The notes under the pieces: generated by a model | What the model was told of the DNA's origin: nothing | Databases searched by the model: none | Seen by the model: only the letters and a program-made list of their open reading frames with translations | Origin: Pinisolibacter aquiterrae | GTDB lineage: Bacteria; Pseudomonadota; Alphaproteobacteria; Rhizobiales; Ancalomicrobiaceae | DNA length: 64,000 bases | NCBI RefSeq assembly: GCF_019160155.1 | Contig: NZ_JAFNIH010000042.1 | Location: forward strand, 62,001 to 126,000 | Direction: 5' to 3' | Part shown: positions 1 to 8,420 of the stretch, in pieces | How positions within the stretch are numbered: the stretch's first letter is position 1 | How the letters are laid out: the number at the start of each line of letters is the position of its first letter | Made by a program: the position numbers and the translations under genes

Positions 1-1
1 G

Positions 2-85
2 GCGATCGGCTTCGACCGCCCCGTCTCGATCCTGCCGCCCAACCATGGCGCCGCAGCGCCGGAGGCGAACCGTGACGGACGCTGA
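2..85 (+). CDS. C-terminal tail of an unidentified gene (partial)
   Basis: The first complete codons of the window, read from base 2, give 27 residues ending NRDGR and a TGA at 83-85. Nearly every codon ends in G or C, as in the real genes around it, so this is probably the 3' end of a gene that begins before the window. Too little remains to assign a family. It overlaps the GTG start of the next gene by 14 bases, which suggests translational coupling and a shared operon. Confidence 0.5.
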   Translation, partial: AIGFDRPVSILPPNHGAAAPEANRDGR

Positions 86-2486
86 CGCCCGCGCCCGCCG
101 CGCCGGAGAACCGGCGCTCGCGGTCGTCCTCATCGTGCTCGCCCTCGCCTGGCTGTGGCTGACGCGGCCGTGGCTCTTCGGCGGCCTCACCGTGCCCTGG
201 GACGCGGAGGCTCATTTCCGCGCCCAACTGGGCTTCCTCGCCCATTCGCTGCACGAGGGGCGCGGCATCACCTGGAACCCCTGGATCTTCACCGGCTGGC
301 CGCAGATCTCCGATCCGCAGTCGCTGATCTTCGTGCCGGTCTTCTTCGTTCTGGCGCTGATCGATCCCGATCCCTCCGCCCAGGCGATGGACGCCGCCGT
401 CTTCGTCCAGCTCGCCCTCGGCGGTCTGGCGCTGGCGCTGTGGTTCCGCGATCGCGGCTGGCACGCCGGCGGCGGTGTGATCGCCGCCCTCGCCTTCGCC
501 TTCGGCGGCTCGGCCGCGTGGCGCCTGCAGCACACCGGACAGGTGATGAGCTTCGCGCTCCTGCCGGTGGTGCTCTTCTGCGTCCAGCGGATGGTCGACC
601 GCCGCTCGATCTGGTGGGGCCTGTGGACCGGCATCGCCGCCGGCCTCCTGGCGCTCGGCCGCGACCAGATCGCGCTGCTCTCGCTCTACTACCTGACCGG
701 CCACGTGCTGTGGGAGATCTTCACCCACGAGAAGCCGGTCCGCCATCTCGGCGCGACCATTCTGCCCGGCCTCGCGGTGATCGTCGGCGGCCTCCTGGTC
801 GTCGCCGTGCCGGTGACCATGACGCTCCTCCTCGCCGAACATTCCAATCGGCCGGAGATCGACTTCATCGGCGCCGGCAAGGGCTCGCTCCCCCCCGAGG
901 CGCTGATCTCGACCGTGATCGCCGACCTCTTCGGCCAGGGCGATCAGGCGGTCGACTATTGGGGCCCGCCGAGCCCCGCCTTCGGCTACACCGACGTCTA
1001 TCTCGCCCAGAACATGGGCGCGGTCTATGCGGGCGCGATCCCGATCCTGACCATCCTCGTCGCCGGTATCGGCCGCGGCCGGCTCTTCGCCAAGGAGATC
1101 GGCTGGCAGACGATCGCCGCCGTCTTCTTCGTGCTCTACACGATCGGCTGGTACACCCCCGCCTTCCGCGTCTTCTACGACCTGATGCCCGGCGTCGATC
1201 TCTATCGCCGCCCCGCCGACGCCACCTTCATGATCGGCTTCTCGATCGCCGTGCTCGGCGGCTGGTTGACCCACCGGCTCCTCACCGAGCCGCGTCCCGG
1301 CCCGTCCCCGCTCGGCGTCAAGGCGATCCAGGCGGCGATCCTGGTCACGGTCTTCGCGGTGCTGCCGGTCGTCTTCGGCCTCCACGCCGACCGTCTCGCG
1401 CTGGTCTGGAAGCCGCTGGCGACGAGCCTCGCCTTCGCCGGCCTCGCCGGGCTCGTGCTGCTCGCCGCCCGTGCCTTCGTCCGCGACGGATCGGGCCGGG
1501 GCGGCGCCATCGCGGTCGGCCTGCTCGCGCTCTTCACCACGATCGATCTCGCCTGGAACAACGCCCCCAACGAATCGACCGCCTATCCGAGCGCGACCTT
1601 CGACGCCCTCGCCACCAACACCAAGGATCCCGTGGTCGGTTTCCTGAAGAAGAAGGTCGAGGAGAACGATCGCGGCGCCCGGCGCGACCGGGTCGAACTG
1701 GTCGGCATCGGCTTCCATTGGCCGAACCTCGGCATGCTCCACGAGCTCGAGCACACGCTCGGCTACAACCCGTTGCGCATGGCCGACTATGCCCGGGCGA
1801 CCGGCGCCATCGACCACATCGCCATCCCCGAGCAGAAGACCTTCTCGGCGCTGAACCCGAGCTACGATTCGGTCCTCGACGACATGCTGGGCCTGCGCTG
1901 GATCGCCTCGTCGCTGCCGATCGAGAAGATCGATCACGCCCTGAAGCCCGGCCGCCTCGTCGAGGTCGCCCATTTCGACGCGATCCCCGGGATCTACCCG
2001 GCCCCCGGCCGCCCGGAGACCTGGATCTACGAGAACCCGCGCGCGCTGCCGCGCGTGCTCCTCGTCGATCGCGCCCGCCTCGTCGCCTTCGACGAGATCC
2101 TCGCCGAGGGCCGTTGGCCGGACGGCTTCGACCCGCGTCGCGAGGTCCTGCTCGCCGCCGAGGGCGACGGCGCCGTCGAAGGCCGGCTCGACGCCGCCGC
2201 CCCTGCCGAGACCCCGCCCGGCCGCGCCGAGATCGTCTCCTACCTCAATTCCGAGGTGGTGATCGACGCCACCATGGACCGCGCCGGCTGGCTGGTCCTG
2301 AACGATGCCTGGCATCGTTGGTGGCGGGTCGAGATCGACGGCAAGCCGGCCGATCTGAAGCGCGCGAACCTCTTGTTTCGCGCGGTGAAGGTGCCCGAAG
2401 GCCGCCATCGCCTGCGCTTCAGCTTCCACCCCTTCGTCGGCGCCTGGAAGGACTTCCCCGGTCTCGTCCGCACATTGGCGGAGTGA
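72..2486 (+). CDS. YfhO-like polytopic membrane protein (GT-C type fold)
   Basis: Large inner-membrane protein of about 804 residues. About a dozen hydrophobic segments fill the N-terminal 500 residues and are followed by a soluble C-terminal domain of about 300 residues. The first loop carries an acidic WDAEAHF stretch (near residue 43) and WNPWIFTGWP (near residue 68), the pattern seen in YfhO and related GT-C glycosyltransferase-like proteins that use polyprenyl-phosphate sugars. The GTG at 72 is preferred because GGAGG lies at 61-65, six bases upstream; an in-frame ATG at 45 lacks such a site. The start overlaps the end of the preceding gene. The family is inferred from architecture; donor and acceptor are unknown. 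Confidence 0.75.
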   Translation: MTDADARARRAGEPALAVVLIVLALAWLWLTRPWLFGGLTVPWDAEAHFRAQLGFLAHSLHEGRGITWNPWIFTGWPQISDPQSLIFVPVFFVLALIDPDPSAQAMDAAVFVQLALGGLALALWFRDRGWHAGGGVIAALAFAFGGSAAWRLQHTGQVMSFALLPVVLFCVQRMVDRRSIWWGLWTGIAAGLLALGRDQIALLSLYYLTGHVLWEIFTHEKPVRHLGATILPGLAVIVGGLLVVAVPVTMTLLLAEHSNRPEIDFIGAGKGSLPPEALISTVIADLFGQGDQAVDYWGPPSPAFGYTDVYLAQNMGAVYAGAIPILTILVAGIGRGRLFAKEIGWQTIAAVFFVLYTIGWYTPAFRVFYDLMPGVDLYRRPADATFMIGFSIAVLGGWLTHRLLTEPRPGPSPLGVKAIQAAILVTVFAVLPVVFGLHADRLALVWKPLATSLAFAGLAGLVLLAARAFVRDGSGRGGAIAVGLLALFTTIDLAWNNAPNESTAYPSATFDALATNTKDPVVGFLKKKVEENDRGARRDRVELVGIGFHWPNLGMLHELEHTLGYNPLRMADYARATGAIDHIAIPEQKTFSALNPSYDSVLDDMLGLRWIASSLPIEKIDHALKPGRLVEVAHFDAIPGIYPAPGRPETWIYENPRALPRVLLVDRARLVAFDEILAEGRWPDGFDPRREVLLAAEGDGAVEGRLDAAAPAETPPGRAEIVSYLNSEVVIDATMDRAGWLVLNDAWHRWWRVEIDGKPADLKRANLLFRAVKVPEGRHRLRFSFHPFVGAWKDFPGLVRTLAE

Positions 2487-2634
2487 ACGAAGGCCCGTGC
2501 GGCGAGATCGACCCCGGCGCGAAGCGTCGCCGCGCGCCGGAGGTCCGCTCCGACCGCCGGCTCGCGCCGTCGGAACCCGTCGATTCCGTCCATCAGGATG
2601 AAGACCCGTGAGGCAGTGCCGATCGGCCCTCCGA

Positions 2635-3372
2635 TCAAGGCCCGTGCCGTTCGATCTTCTTGATGCCGTCCCACGGCGCGAAGACGATCTTCCCGGCCCC
2701 CTTGTCGTGAAAAATGACGCCTCGCTCGATGATTCGAAAGACGACCGAGTGGATCATTCTCTTCTCGCCGAGATCGATGTCGGTGATGGGCGCGACCTTC
2801 CGGGCGTCTCTGCGACCGTCGACATAACCGTAGAGGCAAATCGAAAACAGCATCAGAAACAAGAATACGAGCTGAACGTCGAACCGTTCGGCCGCATCCG
2901 CGACTCCGACATCGATCCAGACGATATGAATGCTCAGAAGAATCGAAGAGAATATTATGATCGACATATAGATGTAGTCATACCGTATCGTTTCGATGAT
3001 TCTGTCGACTTTCACGAGTCCAAAATAACTCAAAAAATCACGAAGATAATACACGGCAGCACCGATCAGGACGACATAGGATATCAATAGAAACATCCGT
3101 GTGACGCGCTGCACCTTCACGTAATTCATACAGAAATATGTGACGAAGACGGGAAATGATGCCACCATCACCACATAAGATGGCAGCCACAACATCATTT
3201 CCTTGATGAAATCCGCACTCGAGAAATACAAGAACACCGGAGAAGAAATGGCTATGCCATAAAAATACTCGTAGCAGACCGACATGGCGAAAAAGCCGAC
3301 GACCAGAACGAGCCAGGCATCCTTCAGGTGACGCAAGAGAGACTTCTGCACACTTTCGCGCGGATACGACAT
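2635..3372 (-). CDS. Orphan polytopic membrane protein in an A+T-rich patch
   Basis: Encodes about 245 residues with five predicted membrane segments and a charged C-terminal tail of about 60 residues (contains VFAPWDGIKKIERHG). No family is recognised. The ATG at 3372 is chosen over an upstream in-frame start because MSYPRES gives a normal cytoplasmic N-terminus and AGG sits about nine bases upstream. The gene is strikingly rich in Ile, Phe, Tyr and Met codons. By hand count bases 2941-3060 contain only 44 G/C of 120 (37%), whereas neighbouring genes are far richer. This indicates recent acquisition or escape from the genome's base composition. It is divergent from argE with a 71-base gap. 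Confidence 0.6.
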   Translation of the reverse strand: MSYPRESVQKSLLRHLKDAWLVLVVGFFAMSVCYEYFYGIAISSPVFLYFSSADFIKEMMLWLPSYVVMVASFPVFVTYFCMNYVKVQRVTRMFLLISYVVLIGAAVYYLRDFLSYFGLVKVDRIIETIRYDYIYMSIIIFSSILLSIHIVWIDVGVADAAERFDVQLVFLFLMLFSICLYGYVDGRRDARKVAPITDIDLGEKRMIHSVVFRIIERGVIFHDKGAGKIVFAPWDGIKKIERHGP

Positions 3373-3443
3373 CGGGCCGAACCTCGTGTATGAATCGCAT
3401 CGAGACTCCTCACGACCTTTCGAAACTATCACGAGCATAGATC

Positions 3444-4598
3444 ATGTCCGCAACCGAGATCCTCGCCCGCCTCGTCGCTTTCGACACGACCAGCCGCAAC
3501 TCCAACTTGCCGCTGATCGAATGGGTCGAGGCCTATCTCGACCAGTTCGACGTCACCTACGAGCGGGTCTATGACCCGACCGGGACCAAGGCGTGCCTGT
3601 GGGCGACGATCGGCCCCAAGGACGTCGCCGGCTACGTGCTCTCCGGCCACACCGACGTCGTCCCCGTCGACGATCAGGTCTGGGCGACCGATCCCTTCAC
3701 CCTGACCGAGGTCGGCTCGCGCCTCTACGGACGCGGCACCTCGGACATGAAGGGTTTCGCCGCCGTCTGCCTGTCGCGCCTGCCGGCGATGGTGGAAAAG
3801 CCGCTGAAGCAGCCGATCCACCTCTGCCTCAGCCACGACGAGGAAGTCGGCTGCATCGGCGTGCGCAACGCGCTCGCCCGCATCGACGAGCTCGCGCCGG
3901 TGACCCCGCTCGCCGCCTTCGTCGGCGAACCGACCAGCATGGCGGTGGTCGTCGCCCACAAGGCCAAATGGTCCTATGTCGTCGAGGTTCACGGCCACGC
4001 CTGCCATTCCTCGCTCGCCCCCTCCGGCGTCAACGCCATCGAGGCGGCGGCCGAGGTGATCGCCGAGATCCGCGCCATCGGCCGCGACTTCGAGGCGGTG
4101 GGCCCGCGCGATCCGCTCTACGACGTGCCCTTCTCGACCTCCCACGTCGGCACCATTCGCGGCGGCACCGCGCTCAACATCGTGCCCGAGCACTGCACCT
4201 TCGAGTTCGAATTCCGCATGCTCGCCGGCGTCGATCATCAGCCCTTCGAGGACCGCCTGCGCGCCCACGTCCGCGAGAAGATCGAGCCCTGGATGAAGGC
4301 CCGCCATCCCGAGACCGGCATCGACATCCGCCTCGCCAACGGCTTCCCCGGCTTCGACACGCCCCCCGAGGCCGACGCGACCGTCCTCGCCAAGCGCCTC
4401 GCCGGCCGCAACGACCACACCAAGGTCGCCTACGGCACCGAGGCCGGTCTGTTCGTGACCATGGGGCGCATGCCGACCGTCGTCGTCGGCCCCGGCTCGA
4501 TCGGTCAGGCCCATATCCCCGACGAGTTCATCGAGAAGTCGGAACTCGAGAAATGCGGCCGTTTCGTCGATCGCCTGATCGACCATTGCCGCGGCTGA
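3444..4598 (+). CDS. argE: Acetylornithine deacetylase (M20 metallopeptidase family)
   Basis: Hydrolyses N-acetyl-L-ornithine to ornithine and acetate in cytoplasmic arginine synthesis. The 384-residue length fits ArgE. Metal-site motifs are in order: SGHTDVVPVD (His69), GRGTSDMKGF (Asp101), SHDEEVGCIG with the catalytic Glu pair 133/134, GEPTS (Glu162) and a C-terminal QAHIPDEF histidine. The dimerisation domain lies between roughly residues 180 and 290. DapE (succinyl-diaminopimelate desuccinylase) and other M20 deacetylases are close relatives, but the overall pattern fits ArgE best. argC lies elsewhere in the window (22.9-24.0 kb), so the arginine genes are dispersed. Confidence 0.9.
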   Translation: MSATEILARLVAFDTTSRNSNLPLIEWVEAYLDQFDVTYERVYDPTGTKACLWATIGPKDVAGYVLSGHTDVVPVDDQVWATDPFTLTEVGSRLYGRGTSDMKGFAAVCLSRLPAMVEKPLKQPIHLCLSHDEEVGCIGVRNALARIDELAPVTPLAAFVGEPTSMAVVVAHKAKWSYVVEVHGHACHSSLAPSGVNAIEAAAEVIAEIRAIGRDFEAVGPRDPLYDVPFSTSHVGTIRGGTALNIVPEHCTFEFEFRMLAGVDHQPFEDRLRAHVREKIEPWMKARHPETGIDIRLANGFPGFDTPPEADATVLAKRLAGRNDHTKVAYGTEAGLFVTMGRMPTVVVGPGSIGQAHIPDEFIEKSELEKCGRFVDRLIDHCRG

Positions 4599-4659
4599 TT
4601 GCCGAGCGAGGGAGTTTTCGCCTCGAAGGACGAAGCGGAGCGGCGGACGGTGCCGCCGC

Positions 4660-5161
4660 TCACCGCGCCACGCGCGGCCGCACGACGCGTGCCGTGAGCG
4701 AATGGGACCGGCTGTGCCCGTCGGCGAGGCCGCGACCGAGGTCGACGAAATACCAGATCCGCCATCCCCATCGGGGTGGTCGTCCAGGCCGCGCCCTCGC
4801 CCTCCGGCCCGCCCTCGAGATCGGGAAAGACCGCCCGGTCGATCGGCGGCTCGCCGCATCCCTCGTCGAGAAGCTCCCAGAGCTCCTTGACGTCCGGCAG
4901 ACGCCAGCCCTCGCCGGAGCCGTGCCGCCTCCGCCTCGGCCCGGTCGAGCCCGGCGTAGAGCGGCTCGCCGACGCACCGCCCCGCCTCGAAGACGCCCCG
5001 AGCGCGCAGCGCCGCCACTCGAGCCCGCTCGCGCGATCGAAGGTGACCCCTTGCTCGATTTCGAAACGCGGGGCTCCGTCGAGCGTGCGACAGGCGGCCC
5101 CGGCCGAGGCCGCGAGGAGCGGCGCCAGGGCGAGGCCGAGGAGGATCGATCGACGCGGCAT
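4660..5161 (-). pseudogene. Frameshifted DUF1566/Lcl-C-type exported protein
   Basis: The reading begins with a signal peptide (MPRRSILLGLALAPLLAAS) and then GVTFDRASGLEWRRCALG, the opening of DUF1566 proteins. It changes frame near 4996, where GVFEAGRCVGEPLYAGLDRA continues. It returns to the first frame near 4930 for HGSGEGWRLPDVKELWELLD and AAWTTTP, and changes again near 4765 for WYFVDLGRGLADG and the end, ARVVRPRVAR. The pieces join into one sensible domain only if three small indels are allowed. The first two shifts compensate each other; the third is needed for the proper C-terminus. Either the gene is decaying or the assembly has clustered indels. It sits convergent with argE. Confidence 0.6.
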
Positions 5162-5221
5162 GGGCGGGTCTCCGTTGCCGCGCCATCCGAGACGACGCTC
5201 GAGGCGATTGCGCGGCCGCGC

Positions 5222-5491
5222 TCACCTCATCTTGCCGGAGGCCCGCAACACGAAGGAGATCACCTCGGCGACCGCCTTGAACAGCGGTTCGGGGATCTGG
5301 CGATCGAGTTCGACCGCCGACAGCGCCTTGGCGAGCAGCGGGTTCTCCTCCACCGCGACCCCGGCCTCGCGCGCCGTCGCGACGATCGTCTCGGCGACCT
5401 GTCCCTCGCCCTTGGCGACGACGGTGGGCACGCCCACCCCCTCCCATTTGAGGGCGACCGCCACCTTCTTCTCCGCGCCCTCGTCGCTCAT
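5222..5491 (-). CDS. Stand-alone FlhB C-terminal-domain protein (FlhB2-like)
   Basis: An 89-residue cytoplasmic protein resembling the cytoplasmic domain of FlhB/YscU export-switch proteins: AVALKWEG near residue 11, VVAKGEGQVAE near 24, ENPLLAKALSAVELDRQIPE around 49-68, then KAVAEVISFVLRASG. The NPTH autocleavage motif and the membrane domain are absent, so it represents the post-cleavage half only. It follows the FliK-like gene with an 8-base gap, which fits co-transcription. Known FlhB2 proteins are small stand-alone versions found next to fliK-like genes; a role in substrate-specificity switching is inferred from that pairing. Confidence 0.8.
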   Translation of the reverse strand: MSDEGAEKKVAVALKWEGVGVPTVVAKGEGQVAETIVATAREAGVAVEENPLLAKALSAVELDRQIPEPLFKAVAEVISFVLRASGKMR

Positions 5492-5499
5492 CGCATCCC

Positions 5500-8049
5500 C
5501 TAGAGACTGACGTCGATGAAATGGCCGGACGGCGACCCCGCCTCGGCGCGGCCCACCGGCGGCGCGCCGACCTGCACCCGCACCGGCTCGACCGTCATCG
5601 CCGAATCGGCCAGCGCCGCCGTCAGTTGCCCGACCTCCTCGGCGAGACGCGCCGCCATCTCCGGCCGCTCGATCCACAGCCCGACCGAGAGATGATCCCC
5701 GGAAAGGCCGATCTGCGCATGGACCGGCCCGATCGGCTCGACGTCGAGCGCGAAGCGCACCCGCCAGCCGGCCGTCGCGCCCTCGCGCTCGCCCGCCCCG
5801 CCGCCGTCGCGTTCCACCGTCATCTGCACGATCGAGGTGCCGTTCGGCGTCGCCATCGGCAGTTCCGCCGCCCACTCGCGATTGCCCCGCGCGGCCCCGG
5901 CGGCGAGCTCGTCGCCATGGGTGTCGAGCGCGACGTATTGCTCGAGCAGGATGCGCTGCAACGCCCCCTCGGTGCGCTCCAGCGCCCGCCGCCCGAGGCC
6001 CTCGACACCGTCGCTCGACGCGGTCTCCGTCGGCGCCGCCGCCTGCGCCACCGGCGCCTGCCCCTTGCGCGGCGGCGGCGGCTTCGCCCCCCGCTCGCGC
6101 GCGGCGGCGGTGCGCCCGGCGACGATCATCGCCTCGCCCGTCTCGGCGGCGAGCGCCGGATCGAGCCCGGCGCCAGAAAGAAGCCCTGCCTCGCCGCGCC
6201 CGAGCGGCGGCGGCACCACCGTTCCCGGCGCGCTCGCGGCCGGCCCTTGAGGCACGGCGCCCGGCACGGGGCCGCGCGTCACCACCGTCGCGGGATCCGT
6301 CGGCCCGGCCGGGGTCGCGATGGCCGAGGCCGGAGGTGCCGAGCCGATCGTGACGGACGCGGTCGCGGGTCCGCGACCGTCGGCGGACGTCACGTCGGAG
6401 GAAGCCGGACGCCCGGCGACCGCCGCGCCGGGCCGGTCGACCGCACCGGCCGAAGAGGTCGCGGACGAGGCGCCGGGCCCGGCGGGACCGGCGCCGGAAG
6501 CCGCCTCCCGAGCCGACGGCGACGTCGCGGGCCCCCCCTCGGCGCCGGCCGGAGCGGATGGGGAAACGGCCCCGGCCGCGCTCGGCGCCGGAGCGGCGGA
6601 CGGCACGCCCGTCGCCACCGTCGTCGGCGTCGCGCTCGCGGTGGCCGTCGCTGCTGCCGTGCTCGCGGGGGCGATGACCGTCGCCGGTGTCGCCGCCGCC
6701 GGTGTCGCGGTGACCGTGGTCGCGGCCGGTGTCGCCGCCGCCCGTGTCGGAACGTCCACCGTTCGCGCTTCGGCCGACGCGGCGGTCGACGCCGCTCCCG
6801 AAGCGGGAGAGGCCCCCCCGACGGCCGGTGCCGCCGCCGCAGGCGCCGCGGAAGCACCCGACGGCGCGGTCGTGGCCGGGGCGGGCGCGGGGGATCCCGC
6901 CGTCGCCGCGCCACTGGTCGAAGAAGCGCGATCGGCCGGCGGCGCCGTGGGGACCGCCCCCGTGCCCGTCGCGGCGACGACGGACGGGGACGACGACGAC
7001 GCTTCGCTCCCGCTCGGCCCCGCCCTCGTCGCCACGACGGAGGCATCGGCCCCGGCCGTCATGGTCCCGACCGCCGTCGCCCCGGACGCCACTGCCCCGG
7101 CCGTCACGGCCCCGGACGTCACGGCCCCGCCGCTCGCGGCACCGGGCGCCCGCGAGAGCGCCGCGCCGCCATAGGCGAAGGCGGCGAGACGCGCGGCCCC
7201 GCTCTCGGTTCCCGGCTCCATCGGCGAGGCACGCCCCGCGCTCCCCGCCGCGCCATAGGCGGCGCGAACCGCCAATCCGCTGGCGCTCGACGGCCCGGCA
7301 CCGCTCTCCGGCGCCGCATCCGTCGAGGCGCCCGCCGCGCTCCCGGTGACGTTCGCCGCCGGGGCGGCTCCTCTCCCGGCCGGCGCGGCGACGCCCGGCC
7401 GCGCCGGGCCGACCCATTGGGTCAGCGCGCCGCGCAGGCTCGCCAACGTCGCCTTCAGATCCGTGGTGCCGGTCTCGCCGTCGGGCGTCGCGGCCTGTGA
7501 TTCGGAAAAGAGGCCCGAGGCGCGGAAGGCCGTCGCCACCGTCCTGGCCGTCGGCGGGCCGGAGGCGGCGAGGCGCGCGCCCATCAATTGGCCGATCAGG
7601 GCGCGGATCGGCTCGGGAACGTCGCCGGCCGGCGCCGAGGCGAGCCCGGCGAGCGTCGCGTAGAGCGGCGCGAGCCCACTCTGGTTCACCACCGCCTTGG
7701 CGACCGCCCGGCCGAGCGCCTGCTGGACCGGATCGGCCACGGCCGTGGTCTGGGCGGCGGCCGTCTTCGCCTCGCCGCTTCCCGACGACAGCGCCAGTTG
7801 CAGCGTGGTCTGACCGTCCTCGCCGGCGATCGAGCGCACCTCGAAACGCAGCACGTCGCCGACCGCCGCCCGCGCCGTGCCGAGGTCGACCTCGAGCGGC
7901 CCGTGACGGCTCGCCAGCGTCGCCATCTGCCCGGCGAGCGCGGTGACGCGGGCCTCGACGATGCGGCCCGCCGTCAGCGTGGTCAGATCGAACCCGGTCG
8001 CCGGAACGGCCTTCGGCGGGGCGATCGTCAGGGGGGACTCCACCACCAT
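5500..8049 (-). CDS. FliK-like flagellar hook-length control protein
   Basis: About 849 residues. An ordered N-terminal part (to about residue 230) precedes a long low-complexity region extremely rich in Ala, Thr, Pro and Ser. The C-terminal 130 residues carry the FliK-type domain: MTVERDGG, a WRVRFALDVEPIGPVHAQI strand and LSVGLWIERPEMAARL, ending GHFIDVSL. FliK measures hook or needle length and triggers the export switch through FlhB, which matches the FlhB-domain gene immediately downstream. The ATG at 8049 has GGAG about nine bases upstream. No other flagellar gene is in the window. The repetitive middle should be read with care because it also yields long meaningless frames on the opposite strand. 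Confidence 0.75.
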   Translation of the reverse strand: MVVESPLTIAPPKAVPATGFDLTTLTAGRIVEARVTALAGQMATLASRHGPLEVDLGTARAAVGDVLRFEVRSIAGEDGQTTLQLALSSGSGEAKTAAAQTTAVADPVQQALGRAVAKAVVNQSGLAPLYATLAGLASAPAGDVPEPIRALIGQLMGARLAASGPPTARTVATAFRASGLFSESQAATPDGETGTTDLKATLASLRGALTQWVGPARPGVAAPAGRGAAPAANVTGSAAGASTDAAPESGAGPSSASGLAVRAAYGAAGSAGRASPMEPGTESGAARLAAFAYGGAALSRAPGAASGGAVTSGAVTAGAVASGATAVGTMTAGADASVVATRAGPSGSEASSSSPSVVAATGTGAVPTAPPADRASSTSGAATAGSPAPAPATTAPSGASAAPAAAAPAVGGASPASGAASTAASAEARTVDVPTRAAATPAATTVTATPAAATPATVIAPASTAAATATASATPTTVATGVPSAAPAPSAAGAVSPSAPAGAEGGPATSPSAREAASGAGPAGPGASSATSSAGAVDRPGAAVAGRPASSDVTSADGRGPATASVTIGSAPPASAIATPAGPTDPATVVTRGPVPGAVPQGPAASAPGTVVPPPLGRGEAGLLSGAGLDPALAAETGEAMIVAGRTAAARERGAKPPPPRKGQAPVAQAAAPTETASSDGVEGLGRRALERTEGALQRILLEQYVALDTHGDELAAGAARGNREWAAELPMATPNGTSIVQMTVERDGGGAGEREGATAGWRVRFALDVEPIGPVHAQIGLSGDHLSVGLWIERPEMAARLAEEVGQLTAALADSAMTVEPVRVQVGAPPVGRAEAGSPSGHFIDVSL

Positions 8050-8420
8050 GGGACGTCTCCTCGAGCGGCGTCCCGTGATGCTACGCCGGACACGACCGAG
8101 ACGCAAAACGGCGGGGCGTGGAAGATCGCCGCGCCGTCACGACACCGTCATCGACGCCGTGGCGATGATGACCGGCGCAATCTCGCGCGGCTCCTCCTCG
8201 GATCACTCCATGTCCGTGTTCGCTCGCCTCCTCGGCCGCCTCCCCGCGCTCGGCGGCTTCGACGCCACGCTGCTCGTCTGCCTCGCCGCCCTCACCGGCG
8301 CCGCGCTGATGCTGCGTTGAAGGTGGCGCCCCTCCCCGCCCGGCATGCCGCGAGCGCCCCCGTCTTGCCTTCCTCCTCGAGCGATCGCACAGTTCGCCGA
8401 TCGATCGCCGAGGACACTCC
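8050..8420. other. Divergent spacer between fliK-like and aminotransferase genes
   Basis: A 371-base region holding the starts of two divergent genes. The only coding candidate is the short plus-strand frame at 8210-8320, described separately. No convincing promoter hexamers, hairpin with T-tract or repeat was found by eye. Confidence 0.4.
8210..8320 (+). CDS. Possible 36-residue single-TM microprotein
   Basis: An ATG frame giving MSVFARLLGRLPALGGFD and then a hydrophobic stretch ending in MLR. G/C third positions and a single membrane helix are compatible with a small membrane protein, but there is no good ribosome-binding site and any GC-rich frame can look like this. It is listed as a possibility only. 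Confidence 0.25.
   Translation: MSVFARLLGRLPALGGFDATLLVCLAALTGAALMLR

Noticed and set aside
155-2611. Arg-rich 818-codon frame overlapping the YfhO-like gene
   Set aside because: Same strand, shifted frame, composed of Arg/Pro/Ala repeats typical of a +1 shadow; no ribosome-binding site and no membrane pattern.
6320-7174. Ala/Val/Gly-rich plus-strand frame inside the fliK-like gene
   Set aside because: A mirror of the low-complexity Ala-rich middle of the FliK-like protein; no domain or start signal.
6550-7180. Short repeated GCC/GTC-rich units that look like a tandem repeat or CRISPR-like array
   Set aside because: They are codon-level repeats of Ala/Thr/Val/Pro in the FliK-like linker, without fixed repeat and spacer lengths.
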